A stretch of DNA of 64,000 nucleotides from Rotaria sp. Silwood1 (lineage: Eukaryota > Rotifera > Eurotatoria > Philodinida > Philodinidae), in assembly GCA_905250075.1 (NCBI GenBank), contig CAJNOP010000135.1, positions 108,597 through 172,596 of the forward strand, in the 5' to 3' direction. Shown here one piece after another: positions 24,051 to 35,900 of the stretch. Under the pieces are notes generated by a model. That model searched no databases, was not told the DNA's origin, and saw only the letters and a program-made list of their open reading frames with translations. A program made the translations under genes and the position numbers. Numbering within the stretch: the stretch's first letter is position 1; the number at the start of each line of letters is the position of its first letter.

Positions 24051-25012
24051 AATATTTCCCATCAGGATTTTACCCTTATAACACGAAAGGAAAAGCAAAA
24101 ATAGTCAAATATTGAAGAAATAAGGCTGATATTGCGATAGGAAATATCTTAAGATAAAATAAAGAATATTAAATATATTTTTTTTTATTTCAATTTCGAT
24201 TACTGTAGTGATTTTGTAAAAATCCAGTTTAAAACGAGTGAGTGTGGCTTTGGCTCTGGGTGTTAGCGTATCAAATATCCTGACAAGTAGCGACACCCCA
24301 TACCTACATCTACATCCTTGAATCAAAAGTAATTTTTTCTAATGATTTATTAGATGATGGTGGTGATAGTGGTGTTGATCCGGTTTGACATTCAAATGGT
24401 GATTGATAGCCGTGATGATTTACAACAACAACAACAGATATACATAGCATGTGATAACGACTTAAACAAAAGTCGACAATTCATTCGAACAAAATTTTTT
24501 TCTTTAATTTGAAACAATAAAACTCAAACATGTGCTTGTTGCTGCATCACTTACATTTAAATATTTGAAAAGAGTAAATAAAGAGCAGAGAAGAGAAGGA
24601 AGAGATAAGCGTCAGCTATTCCTCAAATTCAAAAACTCATAATTTCGAAGAATGCGTATTATGAATCACCATCGAATATCTAATCATGCTCTGAACATTG
24701 TCAGTTAATGCCCAAACGATGTTGTGTACATCGTGACCATTTACACTTGGTCGTAGACTGTTGACAAATACATCAGCAAAAGTTGATTCTTTTTGTATGT
24801 TTTCCAGAATCGTTTGAATACTCACCAGTATTTATTCGAAAGAATCCTAGTCGGCGATAAACTAGAAAACCTTCAAAGTCATAATATAAGAAGATTTTCA
24901 AGCTTATTCTCGCGAGACTTCTCTATTATGCACAGTTGTGTCACTCTTCGATCGTCTAAAAGTCTGAGATCTATGATGGATCCAGTCCACCATAAGACAC
25001 AAGTCAAACAAT
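24051..25012. other. intergenic region with simple repeats
   Basis: Contains the hairpin 24237-24318, TGG/TGA-rich and (CAA)n runs around 24356-24437, and a minus-strand ORF (24637-24825) that starts at a GTG inside a donor-like TGGTGAGT and is not recognised. Confidence 0.4.
24237..24318. repeat. telomere-like hairpin (degenerate)
   Basis: Left arm AGTGTGGCTTTGGCTCTGGG; right arm CGACACCCCATACCTACATC. Confidence 0.5.
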
Positions 25013-25617
25013 GAAGGTTGTATTTTATTCTCGTGCGCTCTATTACGATCGCTGTCGGCATCTTTACTGAACAATTTCATAGGAACATGCGAAGATGCAG
25101 TTCAGCGTAATGGAATATCCTATCTTAACTTGATCTGTCCGGATACTCAATCATGTTGTGTTTGAAATGCGTTCGAAGCTTATTTCAGTCTCCGTGTGTG
25201 TTCTGTTACTGGTACCAACGGACCCGTTGAAGTCGTGGACATAAAGTGAGAAAATTTGACACAATGTGTTCGACTGCAGCAAAAGACTGTATCACCATTA
25301 AGATTCAATCAGCCTTTCGAGCACTTAAACGTCAACAAAAGTTGCACGAATGTTATCAAGGCAAGTTACGAATTGGTCATTGCAATTGTGAAGAGGGATG
25401 TAATTTAGCCACAATACCTGGAAGATCGAAATATGACATTGGAATCGCTCTTAATTTGAACACGTATTGTACGGAGAATTCAGCAGATGAAACAAAATTG
25501 GAACCTCTGTGCAGTAAAGCACCAGTTTATATATGGTTAAACAAACACGCAGTGAGTTATGGTTTCAAACGTACAGTGCATACGGAGGAATGGCATTGGG
25601 AATTTTTTTGCACCTAA
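25013..25617 (+). pseudogene. M15 (VanY/D-Ala-D-Ala carboxypeptidase-like) peptidase, broken
   Basis: The 3' part (25264-25617) reads a peptidase M15-type domain: IQSAFRALKRQQKL, then PGRSKYDIGIALNL and WLNKHAVSYGFKR followed by EEWHWEF. These correspond to the SxHxxGxAxD and ExWH zinc-binding motifs of VanY-like enzymes that cleave peptidoglycan stem peptides. Upstream, in a different frame, lie a hydrophobic signal-like stretch and a Cys-rich lead (GTCEDAVQRNG...CPDTQSCCV), interrupted by TGA at 25163-25165 and 25247-25249. The first metal motif has Tyr for His and Asn for Asp, so two ligands are lost. Frame changes, stops and lost ligands together indicate a pseudogene. The family is mainly bacterial and fungal, so horizontal origin is plausible. 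Confidence 0.65.
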
Positions 25618-26495
25618 TGCCGCTATTTGAAAAACATGTTTTACCTGTATAGATATTCAGAAATTGAGACAATAAAATATTTGCTTTCGAAAATCCTCTA
25701 GCAACCAGCAATCAGTTCCAGCTCAACACCATATCAGAATGTCTGCAAGCCGTCGAAAACATGAGACTTGGATTTTTAGCATAGAAAAACTTCCTGACAG
25801 AATAACATGCGAGTATGGGGATATAAATTACAGAGCACTCAACTCCGCACCCATACCTACACCTAATTAAGCACATATGCAATAATTGAGTTGAACTAAT
25901 AACGAAGTATGGCTTGATGTTTACATACTTTATCTCAATCTTTTAGGTATCTATTTGATTTTGACAAAAAAAAACAATATCATTATAGTTTATTTGTAAA
26001 AGATTTCGATTGAAATTCTTTTGAAAACTTTGTGACGAATCAAAGGAAAAGAATATGTAATGTTCGTAGATGACGTTCTGACATAAATACTAAGTTTTAA
26101 TTAGTCTCTAACTATTGATGTCTGTAGTGAATGCTTTTTAAAGTCAAGAGTTTATAACAAAAAAAAGACAATCAAGCCACTTTTAGTATTAATATACTAT
26201 TCAAGGAAATTTTTAACAAGAGACATTTGAATTTTTTATGGAGTGCATCATGCCCTAATTATAATTTTGAAAGATCAGTTAAACATTTGTACGAACAATG
26301 CTTAAGTTCTTTAATTTTCTTTCCTTTCAGGCATTATCTGACTTTTGTCTTGGTTGTCTATTATTTGATTGACAATAAATAAATAATAGTAAAGTTAAAA
26401 ACATAAATTTTATAAAGAAATATTTTATTTGAAATTTTTTATTTTATTAACTATACAAGTTTTCGGATGCATGAAAAAAAATATACACTTTAACA
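25618..26495. other. intergenic region, 3' flank of ABCG gene
   Basis: Contains a hairpin at 25809-25865 and, at 26424-26429, TTTATT, which on the minus strand is an AATAAA polyadenylation signal about 70 bp past the ABCG stop codon. Confidence 0.5.
25809..25865. repeat. telomere-like hairpin (degenerate)
   Basis: GCGAGTATGGGGATAT on the left; CCGCACCCATACCTACACC on the right of a 20-bp spacer. Confidence 0.45.
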
Positions 26496-28659
26496 TTATG
26501 TTCGACCAGTATGGTTATTAATAAATCGTAATGCAAGATAGGCCAGTGTTCGAAATACAACAAACATTCCAAAAAGAACTAAAAAGTTCAACCCAATACT
26601 GATTCCAACATCAAAAAATTCTATTGCTTCATGACTAACAAATGTACCATTGGGATTGTTTCGACATGAAGGAATGATTGATCCATCGACACATTTGTAG
26701 ATTCGTCCACCTTTAAATTCTAATTGAAGACATGCATCATAAGCATATTTAAAAAATGATAACCATTTTCCCCATACACCTAACCAATGTGGTAAATTTC
26801 GAACGAAAAATCCACCAACTAACATCAAACCAATGAGAAGTACAGTTGCAACTGTCATTGCATGTTGTAAATTTTTGAATGCTGCACCCAAAAGAAGACC
26901 AAGTGATTCAGCTACAAGAATTGATAGTAGTTGAAATACAAGAATAGCAAGAAAAATTCCAAAATTTGAATTGATATTTGCCATCCAATAAGCTATAATA
27001 AGAAATAATGTTGGTAAAACAAGTTTAAGTGGTGCTTCAGCTAATGATTTAGCAACAAAATACGATGATAAACGATATGATCCACTTGCACGTTCTTTTT
27101 CAATAATTGTACGTTCAAATGGAAATGATAATAAACCATGCATCATTGTTTGTAATGGCCAAAATGTCATAAGAAAAAATATGAATGATGACCGATCAGG
27201 TATTGTATTTTCCGAAAAATCCATTCTTAACCAACATAAACCACTAATAACTGCTAAACCTAAGGCTTGTGCAAAATTAAGAAGTGTAAATTGACTTTTA
27301 CCAGTTAATAGAAATGCACGTGAGAAAAGAATTAACATTTGTTGTAAAAATCCAATAGACCATTTACTTTCATGTTTATTTGGTATTAAATTGCCATTAT
27401 CTGGATTAGTTAGATCAGCTTCATTTCCAGATGGTTCAGCTAATAAATATTGTCTTGTAGTTGATGAATATTGTGATTGTAATTGATTAGATATAGTGTT
27501 AATATTTCCAGTTATTTTATTTTGTAGATATGCTTCTTTCAGTTGTTCACGAATTTTCATATCTTGATTAACAAGATCCATAACATAATCAGCTGGATTG
27601 TATTGTGGTGGTGAATGATGACCCATTGTAGCAAAATAAGGTAATGCATCACATGGTTTACCCTAGAAAAAAGAAGAAGAAGGATGTGTTTTGATAGAAC
27701 AAATGTATGATGAACTTTACCATAAAAATAGTTTTTCCATCTGCTAAAAGAATAAGTTGATCGAATGATTGAAAAATTTGAGATGATGGTTGATGAATAG
27801 ATGTAATAATTGTTTTGCCTTGCATTGCTAGATCACGAAGAACATCTATCAATGCTACAGCTGATGTACTATCCAAGCCAGATGTTGGCTCTACATTAAC
27901 ATTAGAAAAATCATTTACAATCAAAAAATTCAAGAGTACAAATGGCTTACCATCAAGAAAAATAACACTTGGATTTGTTAATAATTCAGTACCAATATTT
28001 ACACGTTTCTTTTCTCCACCAGATATTAACATTATTGGAGTATCAGCACATTTTCGAATTCTTAGTTGATCAATAATTTGTTCAACTTGTGCTAATTTAT
28101 CTTGTTTAGATAAATTATTTGGTAATCGAAGTAAAGCTGTATATGTTAATTGTTGTTTAACAGTTAGTTTTTCAAAAAATAAATCTTGTTGAAGAACATA
28201 AGCTAGTTTTCTTTTCATACTTTTATCATATCGTTGATTGTTAAACCAAATATCACCAGTAACACCATTTAATGCTCGACCAGCTAATGTATTTAGTAAT
28301 GTCGTTTTGCCACAACCTGACGGTCCCATAAGTGCAACTAATTCTCCTGGATAAATTTGTCCTGAAACTTGATCAAGTAATTTTCGTTGAATAAATCTTT
28401 CTTTAGATGAAGGATCAATCATTTTTGCAGGAACATTGATAAGTTTCGAAACATTATGAAAAGTAACAGTAATACGTGGAGATAATGTTGCTAATGCTCG
28501 AGCACCATCAACTGACATTTGAACTTGTAATGTATCACCTCCACGTATTTCTATAACAAATTGAGTTTGTGAATCGTTGTTGGATTTCTTGGTGTCATCA
28601 TGCTGAATATTGGTGAATGTTTGATTGATATGTCCATTTGTTTCTTGAAGAGGAGGCAT
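26496..28659 (-). CDS. ABCG-subfamily half transporter (white/ABCG type), three exons
   Basis: Membrane ATP-driven exporter that must dimerise; ABCG members move lipids, sterols, pigments or drugs. Exons (minus) are 28659-27951, 27890-27721 and 27662-26496, with 60- and 58-bp introns; their sum is 2046 nt, giving 681 residues with frame kept at both junctions (FLD|EPTSG and TIFM|GKPCD). The nucleotide-binding domain comes first, as in ABCG proteins: Walker A GPSGCGKTT (112-120), signature ISGGEKKRV (212-220), Walker B SVIFLDEP (231-238), then the H-loop in TSIHQPSS. A polar linker rich in N and Q follows, then the ABC2 membrane domain with six hydrophobic segments and the extracellular loop between TM5 and TM6 carrying several Cys. 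All catalytic motifs are intact and the length (about 650-690) is normal. Substrate is unknown. Confidence 0.93.
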
Positions 28660-29096
28660 CTTGTTATTAATTGAGAAATATGTATATTTGTTTTATGGAT
28701 AATAATATGAAGTAAGAGCATTGTATTTATACTATACCGATAACATAACGTACTTTACAAATGTAAAATAGGTAAGGTTGTATGTTTACTTGAGTAACGT
28801 ATTCAAAGAACGTACTCTTCTGTCAGTATTGATCGTTGTCTTTTTTCTACTAGCAAAGCATAGAAGCTAGTGCAATGAGTCACAATACATCAATCATACT
28901 TTACGTTGTATAAAGACACTTTAAGTATGTACATTAGGCCATAACATTCGATTTGTTTATTGTGTACTGAAAGTTTAGACTTGTTTTTGTTGTTTTATTT
29001 TAGTAAACAATACGATTCCAGCATTCATCTGATAGAGTAAAACGTGATTTATATAGTCTTCGATATTTGTCTGTTTGTTTCGATCAAACAATTATT
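28660..29096. other. upstream region of ABCG gene
   Basis: About 440 bp between the ABCG start (minus) and the hAT relic. It presumably holds the ABCG promoter; no definite promoter element is identified. Confidence 0.35.
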
Positions 29097-30507
29097 CTAA
29101 CTTGGAGCTTAGCCAGAAAAATCTCGTAGGAGGGACTCAGCTCCCTATTTTTTATGAAGCTGAATATAAACGGGTTGAGTTCTCTTCCGACAATGTAACG
29201 AAAACAATAAAGAAGTTTAAGTACGTATAATAGGGCTGATGCAATTGTCGTTAGTCGCTCTCGATTTCGACGTATTTGTGTCATTCTACCTTTGTCTAGC
29301 ATAAATATAACATTTCGTTGTGATTGTGTGTGTTGTAGACAATCTGCATAATTGCTTCCTGCTAAAATATGACTGTGACTTTTTAAATATCGATCAAAAT
29401 CTTTCGATTTATCAAGAGGTTTTTTCCAATGTTGAAGTCGATTATTGACGAATGCATCAGTGTGAGACTTTTTATCTGATGACGACATTAGTACACTGAA
29501 ATGATGACAATAATAACAGTAACTACGACATTTGTTGAATTGAGTTGTCTAGCCATGACCGTCCATCAAACGCATTCGCCATGAGTGATCGTTTTTCATG
29601 ATTTCTTGTATTAGAAATAAGCTTTGGTTGAACCGGTGGATCTTGACATGAATAAATAATATAAATAATATCATCAGATATTTAATTATTAAGTCTTTTC
29701 TTAAAAGACTGTGTTTTGTTCGTTGTCATTGTTAGTATTTTGAGCAGAAATGCACAACCTACCATAAAAAGGGAAAACTTCCTCGTACGCAAAACTAAGT
29801 CGAAGAATTTCTGCAAACTCAATAGTTTCGAACAAACAATCCTGGACAATAATTTTCAAATAAGTTTCTCCAAAACAATATCTTTTTTAAAACTTCTCTC
29901 ACTGAGAAAAATCTCTCTAAATGTGTGTTCACGCACACTGGCAGATTTTTCATCTCTGATTTTAGACGATTTCATTGGATAAGTTGTAGCAAGTTCGTCA
30001 TTAGTGACGGATGCATATGAATCAAATAATTGTAAACTAACATTTTCATTATTGATATTATCATCAAAGTTCGGATGTATAGGCTTACTTTTCTTTCGAG
30101 CAGATAAAGAAAAATAAGAATCAAAAGTCTTTCTCTTATTATTTTTGCATGAATTCACGTTCTGTGCTCAGTGAAAAAGTGTTTTATTGTAATAAAAAAT
30201 GCAACCGCAAAAGGACTCACTCTTCACGAGGTATAATTAAATTAACCATTCTTTTGCATGCTTATCTTTTTAAATGTATTGCTTTTTTGACTTTATACTC
30301 ACTTTTACATACTTGTTTACAAGAACTGTCTAAAGGTTCAAAGAACGAGTAATTATTGATTATCTTTTGATATCCTACTACATAGAAATAAAATAAACCA
30401 CACTGCATTCTGCCAATAATAAGGATGTTAATTAGCAAAATTACAAAAATAGAAATTTTCGTGAGGTAGCTGAGCTCCCTCTAGTTCCCATCTGGATACA
30501 CCACTAG
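29097..30507 (-). mobile_element. hAT-family transposon relic with TTF-type zinc finger
   Basis: Minus-strand coding remains run from an ATG at 30158 (basic lead KRKTFDSYF...KKSKP), through a fragmented TTF-like finger (PPVQPKL, then WLDNSIQ and in another frame SYCYYCHHFS), to KKSHTDAFVNNRLQHWKKP and DFDRYLKSHSHILA near 29488-29350. This is the N-terminal layout of ZMYM/TTF-type hAT transposases. The catalytic domain is missing. Candidate terminal repeats are left CTTGGAGCTTAGCCAGAAAA (29100 on) and, on the minus strand at the right, CTAGTGGTGTATCCAGATGG (ending near 30506). Both resemble the CAGTGGCGTAGCCAG type, and both are followed inward by GAGG...CAGCTCCC-like sequence. Frameshifts and internal deletion make it non-autonomous. 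Confidence 0.65.
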
Positions 30508-31221
30508 TTTAACTATTACCATATGGTATTAATTATTTGATTTTCTTTTCTCTAATTTTTATGATCTGTAGAATGAATAAATTACATTGACTTATGAAAT
30601 GCAAATTTTGAATATATGTTCTATATCATTCTATAACTTCTACTAACTTTTCAAGAATCAAGCAATACTTGCAACAGAAAGTTTTTGTTCATTAGTTTAG
30701 TGACATATAGAACAAAAAGACTCAAACAAGATCAGAAAAAGTAAACAGCTATAAGATGATTATAATAGACAGTTATTCAAATTACAAATATTCTCAATTT
30801 CCAAAATAGTACTATGCCAGTCAATATCTAACTAGAATGTATATAATTTTCTAAAACAAGCCAAAGATACTTGTGACAAGCAATTATATTTATTTTAATA
30901 AATAGTTATTATCAAGTCATATATTATGTTAGCTACCTTGATAATGCAGTCTATTAATATGAAATAATAAAACGAAACTCTTTGTTGGTCGCATAAAATA
31001 TAATTCTCGTAATAACAGAATAAAATAACACTCAATGGTTATAAATGTTCATGCTATCAAATATTTTGGACGACAATAACAAAGAGAGAAATAATCTTAT
31101 TCTTTCTTTTATTCATTCAATTATTTGTTTATTGTTGATTTAGACTATAAAAAAAAGTATATTATTATTCTCGTGGGCGATCATTAATAATATTGGTTAT
31201 ATAAACGAAATGGGCATGTTT
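30508..31221. other. AT-rich intergenic region, nothing recognised
   Basis: Only short ORFs, with no repeat identity seen. Confidence 0.4.
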
Positions 31222-31609
31222 ATATACGTTAGCGTCCAATCTCGTATAGGCGCAATTCTTTTTTTGACTTGTATTGAGACAATGTTCTTTTAAGTATTGC
31301 AATCATCTATGAAAAAGCTAAGTTCAGACTCAAAAACTGAATGACAGTTTCTCATAAAAACTCTTGCTCCGTAGAAAATTATTCCCAACTTTACAAGGTC
31401 TCCTTTAATTTCTCTAACAACAATTGTGTCCCCCGAAATGAAATTGTGTCAGCACAGTTCCTGAAAAGAATTCGAGTCTAGCATCCATCGAAAGATTAAT
31501 TGATATATTAACGAAAAAGTATTGTACCAATCCGACATTGGACTAGTTCGATGTAAACAATTATTAAGATTGATCTAGGTTAATGCGAGATTGGACGCTA
31601 ACATATATT
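31222..31609. mobile_element. MITE-like element with TIRs, TA-flanked
   Basis: The left end CGTTAGCGTCCAATCTCG (31228 on) and right end CGAGATTGGACGCTAAC (to 31602) are inverted repeats, embedded in TATA/ATATA. This suggests a TA target duplication as used by Tc1/mariner elements. There is no coding capacity. It lies about 50 bp upstream of the F-box pseudogene. Confidence 0.65.
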
Positions 31610-31660
31610 TTTTTTCATATCTAGAAGACACAAAAAATACAGCAAGGCTCATATATATAT

Positions 31661-32695
31661 ATGGAACATTTATCGATTAAAATAAATGATTTATCAGATG
31701 AAATTCTTACAATTATTTTGGAAAAATTGTCTAATATCGAAGTATTCTACTCTTTAATAGGTGTTAATAAACGACTGAATACAAAAGCACATGATTCAAT
31801 TTTGACAAGTCATATAAAATTAATTTATTTTTGGAATGATTTCACCTATCCATTACCTGGTCTAATACTTGATCGATTTGGTTTACAAATTTTACCTGAA
31901 ATTTATCATAAAATCAAATGGCTTGATCTGGAATCAATATCTATGGAGAGTATTCTTCTTGCTTCACATTATTCTAATTTATATAAACTTGATTTACATC
32001 TTAAAATCAAGTATGATAATGAACTTATTGATGGGAATCATTTAGAAGAAAATATTATCAATTATATGCCACGATTAAATAAATTTATATTTAATATTCG
32101 TTCATTTAATTATTTACCTAATCTGATTAATTTACCTTCAAATGAAGATATTCAATATACATTCAAAGATAATAAAATTATTTCTTGTGTTGTTTATTTC
32201 AAAAAAAGACAATGTAGTTATTGCTATTTTTATTCAGATCCATATAGAATGCGTGAAATATTATGATAATATTACAAATAATTTTCCAGATGGATTATTT
32301 AAATATGTTCATAAAGTATCATTATATGATGAACATCCATTTGAACATGAATTTTTTCTTCAAATTGCTCAATCATTTCCATTTATGAAAAAATTAACTA
32401 TATCATGAAGATTTATCAATTATTAAATATCTTCATCTTATTAAGCTTGATCTTGTTGAAGCTCATAATGATTAGGTCGAACAATTTCTAGTTGATACGA
32501 CAATATGTTTGTCGAATAATGTTATTCTTTCTGTCAATTATGAAGCACTGAAGAGGATTACGCAAAATTTCACAAGACATGCAACGCGAACTAATTATGC
32601 AAAACTGCGTTGTTTATCTCTAGGTGGAGGATATAAAATTACTAAATATCTAAAAGACTATTTTCCTCAGACAAAAATATCTTGATTAGTGTAAA
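31661..32695 (+). pseudogene. F-box protein, frameshifted (bdelloid expansion type)
   Basis: The first frame (31661-32266) gives an N-terminal F-box-like helix set (DLSDEILTIILEKLSNIEVF, then YSLIGVNKRLN) followed by leucine-rich, LRR-like substrate-recognition sequence. Around 32240 the reading moves to another frame (KYYDNITNNFPDGL, then FEHEFFLQIAQSFPFM) that stops at 32406-32408. A third frame continues from about 32415 (YLHLIKLDLVEAHND, TAG at 32473-32475, VEQFLVDTTICL and onward to YLKDYFPQTKIS) to about 32695. The blocks together form one protein, so this is a decayed F-box gene (role: substrate adaptor of SCF ubiquitin ligases). At least two frameshifts and one stop; a 44-bp GTGAAA..TTCCAG intron at about 32250-32290 was considered but would remove conserved sequence. 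Confidence 0.7.
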
Positions 32696-32934
32696 CAATT
32701 ATTAAAATAAAACATGAAAGAAAGCAACTTGATCTATATAGACTGCACGCATACTATGAGAACCAGAAAAGCATGAATTCCAATCCAAAAATGGTTTTAA
32801 TTTTTTAATTTTGACTTTATATTTGATGAGATTAGCAGAAATCAATGTTATTTACAGCATAGTTTGAGGCATACTAAAATAAGTTACGATAAACTTATTT
32901 AAATACAACCATAAAAATATAACCTTCATGTTTG

Positions 32935-35900
32935 AATTCAATGCAGAATTTTTGATAATATTTCTACAATTTGAGCGAGATACCGAAAGACCTAGGAATA
33001 CGAAGGTGTGAGTATTCATGTTATCTTCATCCACAGCCACACTCTTTTAGGAAACAAAACTTGTTATTTATTGGATACGATGTCGGAATGTCTGATCCAA
33101 ATTTTTCGAATTTATTGAAATGGATATTGAATATAAAACATGAAAAATCGTTGTCAATTTATAAACTTGTTAAATCGAATAATAATAAAATATTTAATCA
33201 ATTATAAAAGTTTTGATTGATGTAAAATATTACAGAAATTCAATATAGGAATACTTTTGAAGATTTACTACAATATATAAAAAGACTTAAATCATTTAGA
33301 CCATTAATATATGTATATTTATTATTTACAAACAAAAAAAAAGTATTCGAGAAAAATATCTATATTATCTTATGAATGAATATGTATCAATATTTGGATA
33401 TCCTAATACTAATATAAGTTTACCTTTGCAAACAATTTATGCAAAATTAAAATTCGATCCAACACATTCATCGATAACAGCAATGAAAACGATCGAAATG
33501 AATGACGAATTGAAGCGTAAGCTTTATCTCCTGTTTTTCTTTTAAATGAAGATGAAAGAAAACAATTACATAGAGTTATCATGAAAACAAATACATTCAA
33601 TCCTGCTACTAAATATAGAAATTTTATGATTGATCAATGGCTAAATGTTTTTTTAAGCAACAAAAAATATTTACGAAAAATAAAGCAACTACTATCAAAA
33701 ATAAAGTGAATCGATTAAAACAAAATATTCTAGAGAAAAATAATCTTAAAAGAAACAAAACAATATCAAATTCAACAAGTATTTTGTAAATTTAAGCATT
33801 TTATTATCTTAGGTCATCCTGGTTCAGGTAAAACTACTCTATCAAAATGGTTAGTAAAAAACATGGCTAAACAATGTTTAGGTGAGAAAAATATTTCATT
33901 TGATAATAATTATTCTATCAAAAATAAAAAGGTTTAACTATAAAAATACTTTTCATTTAACATATTTTAATGATAAAGAACGAAAAGAACGATCATTTTT
34001 GATTATGAAATCATTAATACATGGAAATATTTTATTTATTTTTGAAGGATTAGATGAAGGTCCGATTCATGTAGATCGAACTGATTTTAATGAAAGAAAT
34101 AAATACATTAGTAGAACGAAGCATAAAGAGATTACCATGCAAAATTTAATGAACTTACTTATTCAGTCTATGAATAAAAAAAATAAATAATACTAAAAGT
34201 TCAACTATTGGAAATCCATTTTTATGTTCCAATATTAACTATTGAAGACATGAAGAATGATGCTCTCAAATTATTTTGTAACTCATATATGAAATGTATT
34301 AAAAATGTATCGATTAAAAGAGAAAACCATATAAAAGAATATAAAACTGATCAATCATACGTTAATATTATAAAAAATAAAGATATTTTGAAAGAATTGA
34401 TTTATATGAAAAAGCTGTGGAACAGATGATAGAACGACTAGTTACTTCTAATATTAATTCTGCAATATATTATGTAAGTCAAGAACTTCGATTAATTACT
34501 CTTCTACTATGGTCAATAATGCAAAAAATAGCCAAACTTTTACTTCGTAAAGTTGAAGGATTATCAGAAAACATTCTAAAAGAAATAATAAGAAAATGTT
34601 TAATAGATTAACAAAAACTATCATCGAAGAGTCATAAAATAAACATGTGTTATTTAATCTCAAAGCTTGTTGACATTTTTATATATCGACCTGCTTTACT
34701 CAAATTTCATATAACACAAAATCTGCTACACTTTTAATAACATTTGTTATTATTGATTGATAAAATGATATGTACTTTTTATCAAAACAAACAGAATATG
34801 AATTCATTCGAAAATTAGTAGATATGCTATTGTTTGATTATAAAAATATTTCTGGGTTCTTAAGATTAAAAGAACATTAGGAATTAATTGAATCATATTT
34901 TTTGAAATTGAAAAAATAAATAATGCAGCAAATGTAGGTGCATGCGCCAACATTACATATCAATTTAAATGGTATAAATCAAGGTTTCATGAAATACTTC
35001 TAAAAAATTTACACGATGATTCTATCATTTGGAATAGACCAATCGATTCAGTCTTACGATTTTATTCAAACAGCATCAAAGATGAAGCAGTTTTAACTCA
35101 ATTTAAATTCAAAAATACGATAAACAAAAATCCAAAAATGATCAAATTTATCGTAAAAAATAATATCTGGTTGTCTTTACTTACAGCTCTTTCATGTAGG
35201 CTATAAAAATTATAACACTCCATCAGGTATTTCAGAATATCATGAAATAGCTCAATTTCTTCGGTTAAATAATAATGAAAGAACATCATTCACCTATTAT
35301 TACCAAGAAGCTTGGGATAGAGATGATGCAGCTTATAGCATAATTATAAATCTTGCTAAAGTAGTACTTAGAGGAAACTCTGGACGATAAAGCTAATATT
35401 TGATCAGAATGAAATCTACAAAGAATCATTTTTGACAAACAAAAATCATCGAATTTTTCCTTGAAGAAAAATCTATAATAGAGTTAAGAGAAGAATTGCG
35501 ATAACAAATAAGCAGTCAAAAATTAAATGCGAGTGAAAGAAGAGAAGCATTCATTGTATTAGTTGTCCTAGGAGACTTCAATTTTCTAAATGATATTATA
35601 AAAAAAGAAAAGAAAACATTTATAAAGAGCTTTGTGAATCGAATAAAACAACTTATGTATATATTGAAAGATCCCATCGCAAGATAGTCCTCGTATATTT
35701 AAAAATTAGTGATACAATACAGATTTATAGACCAGTTCGAGCATATCTATGGCCTACAGATATATTTACTTTTATGTCAAATAATGAGGATGATATACCA
35801 ATAGCATTCTTCAATTGTTTAGAGAAAATCAATACAAATGTATCGCATTTAGTAGGTGGCATTTCTGAGGTCTTCTTTAAAGAAGGATATTTCAATAGAA

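Noticed and set aside
24637-24825. Minus-strand 62-codon ORF (SIQTILENIQKES...)
   Set aside because: Starts at a GTG within a donor-like sequence; no relative recognised and no neighbouring exon found.
32250-32290. Possible 44-bp intron that would fix the F-box frameshift
   Set aside because: It would delete the KYYDNITNNFP-type segment, which I recall as present in related bdelloid F-box proteins; further stops downstream still break the gene.
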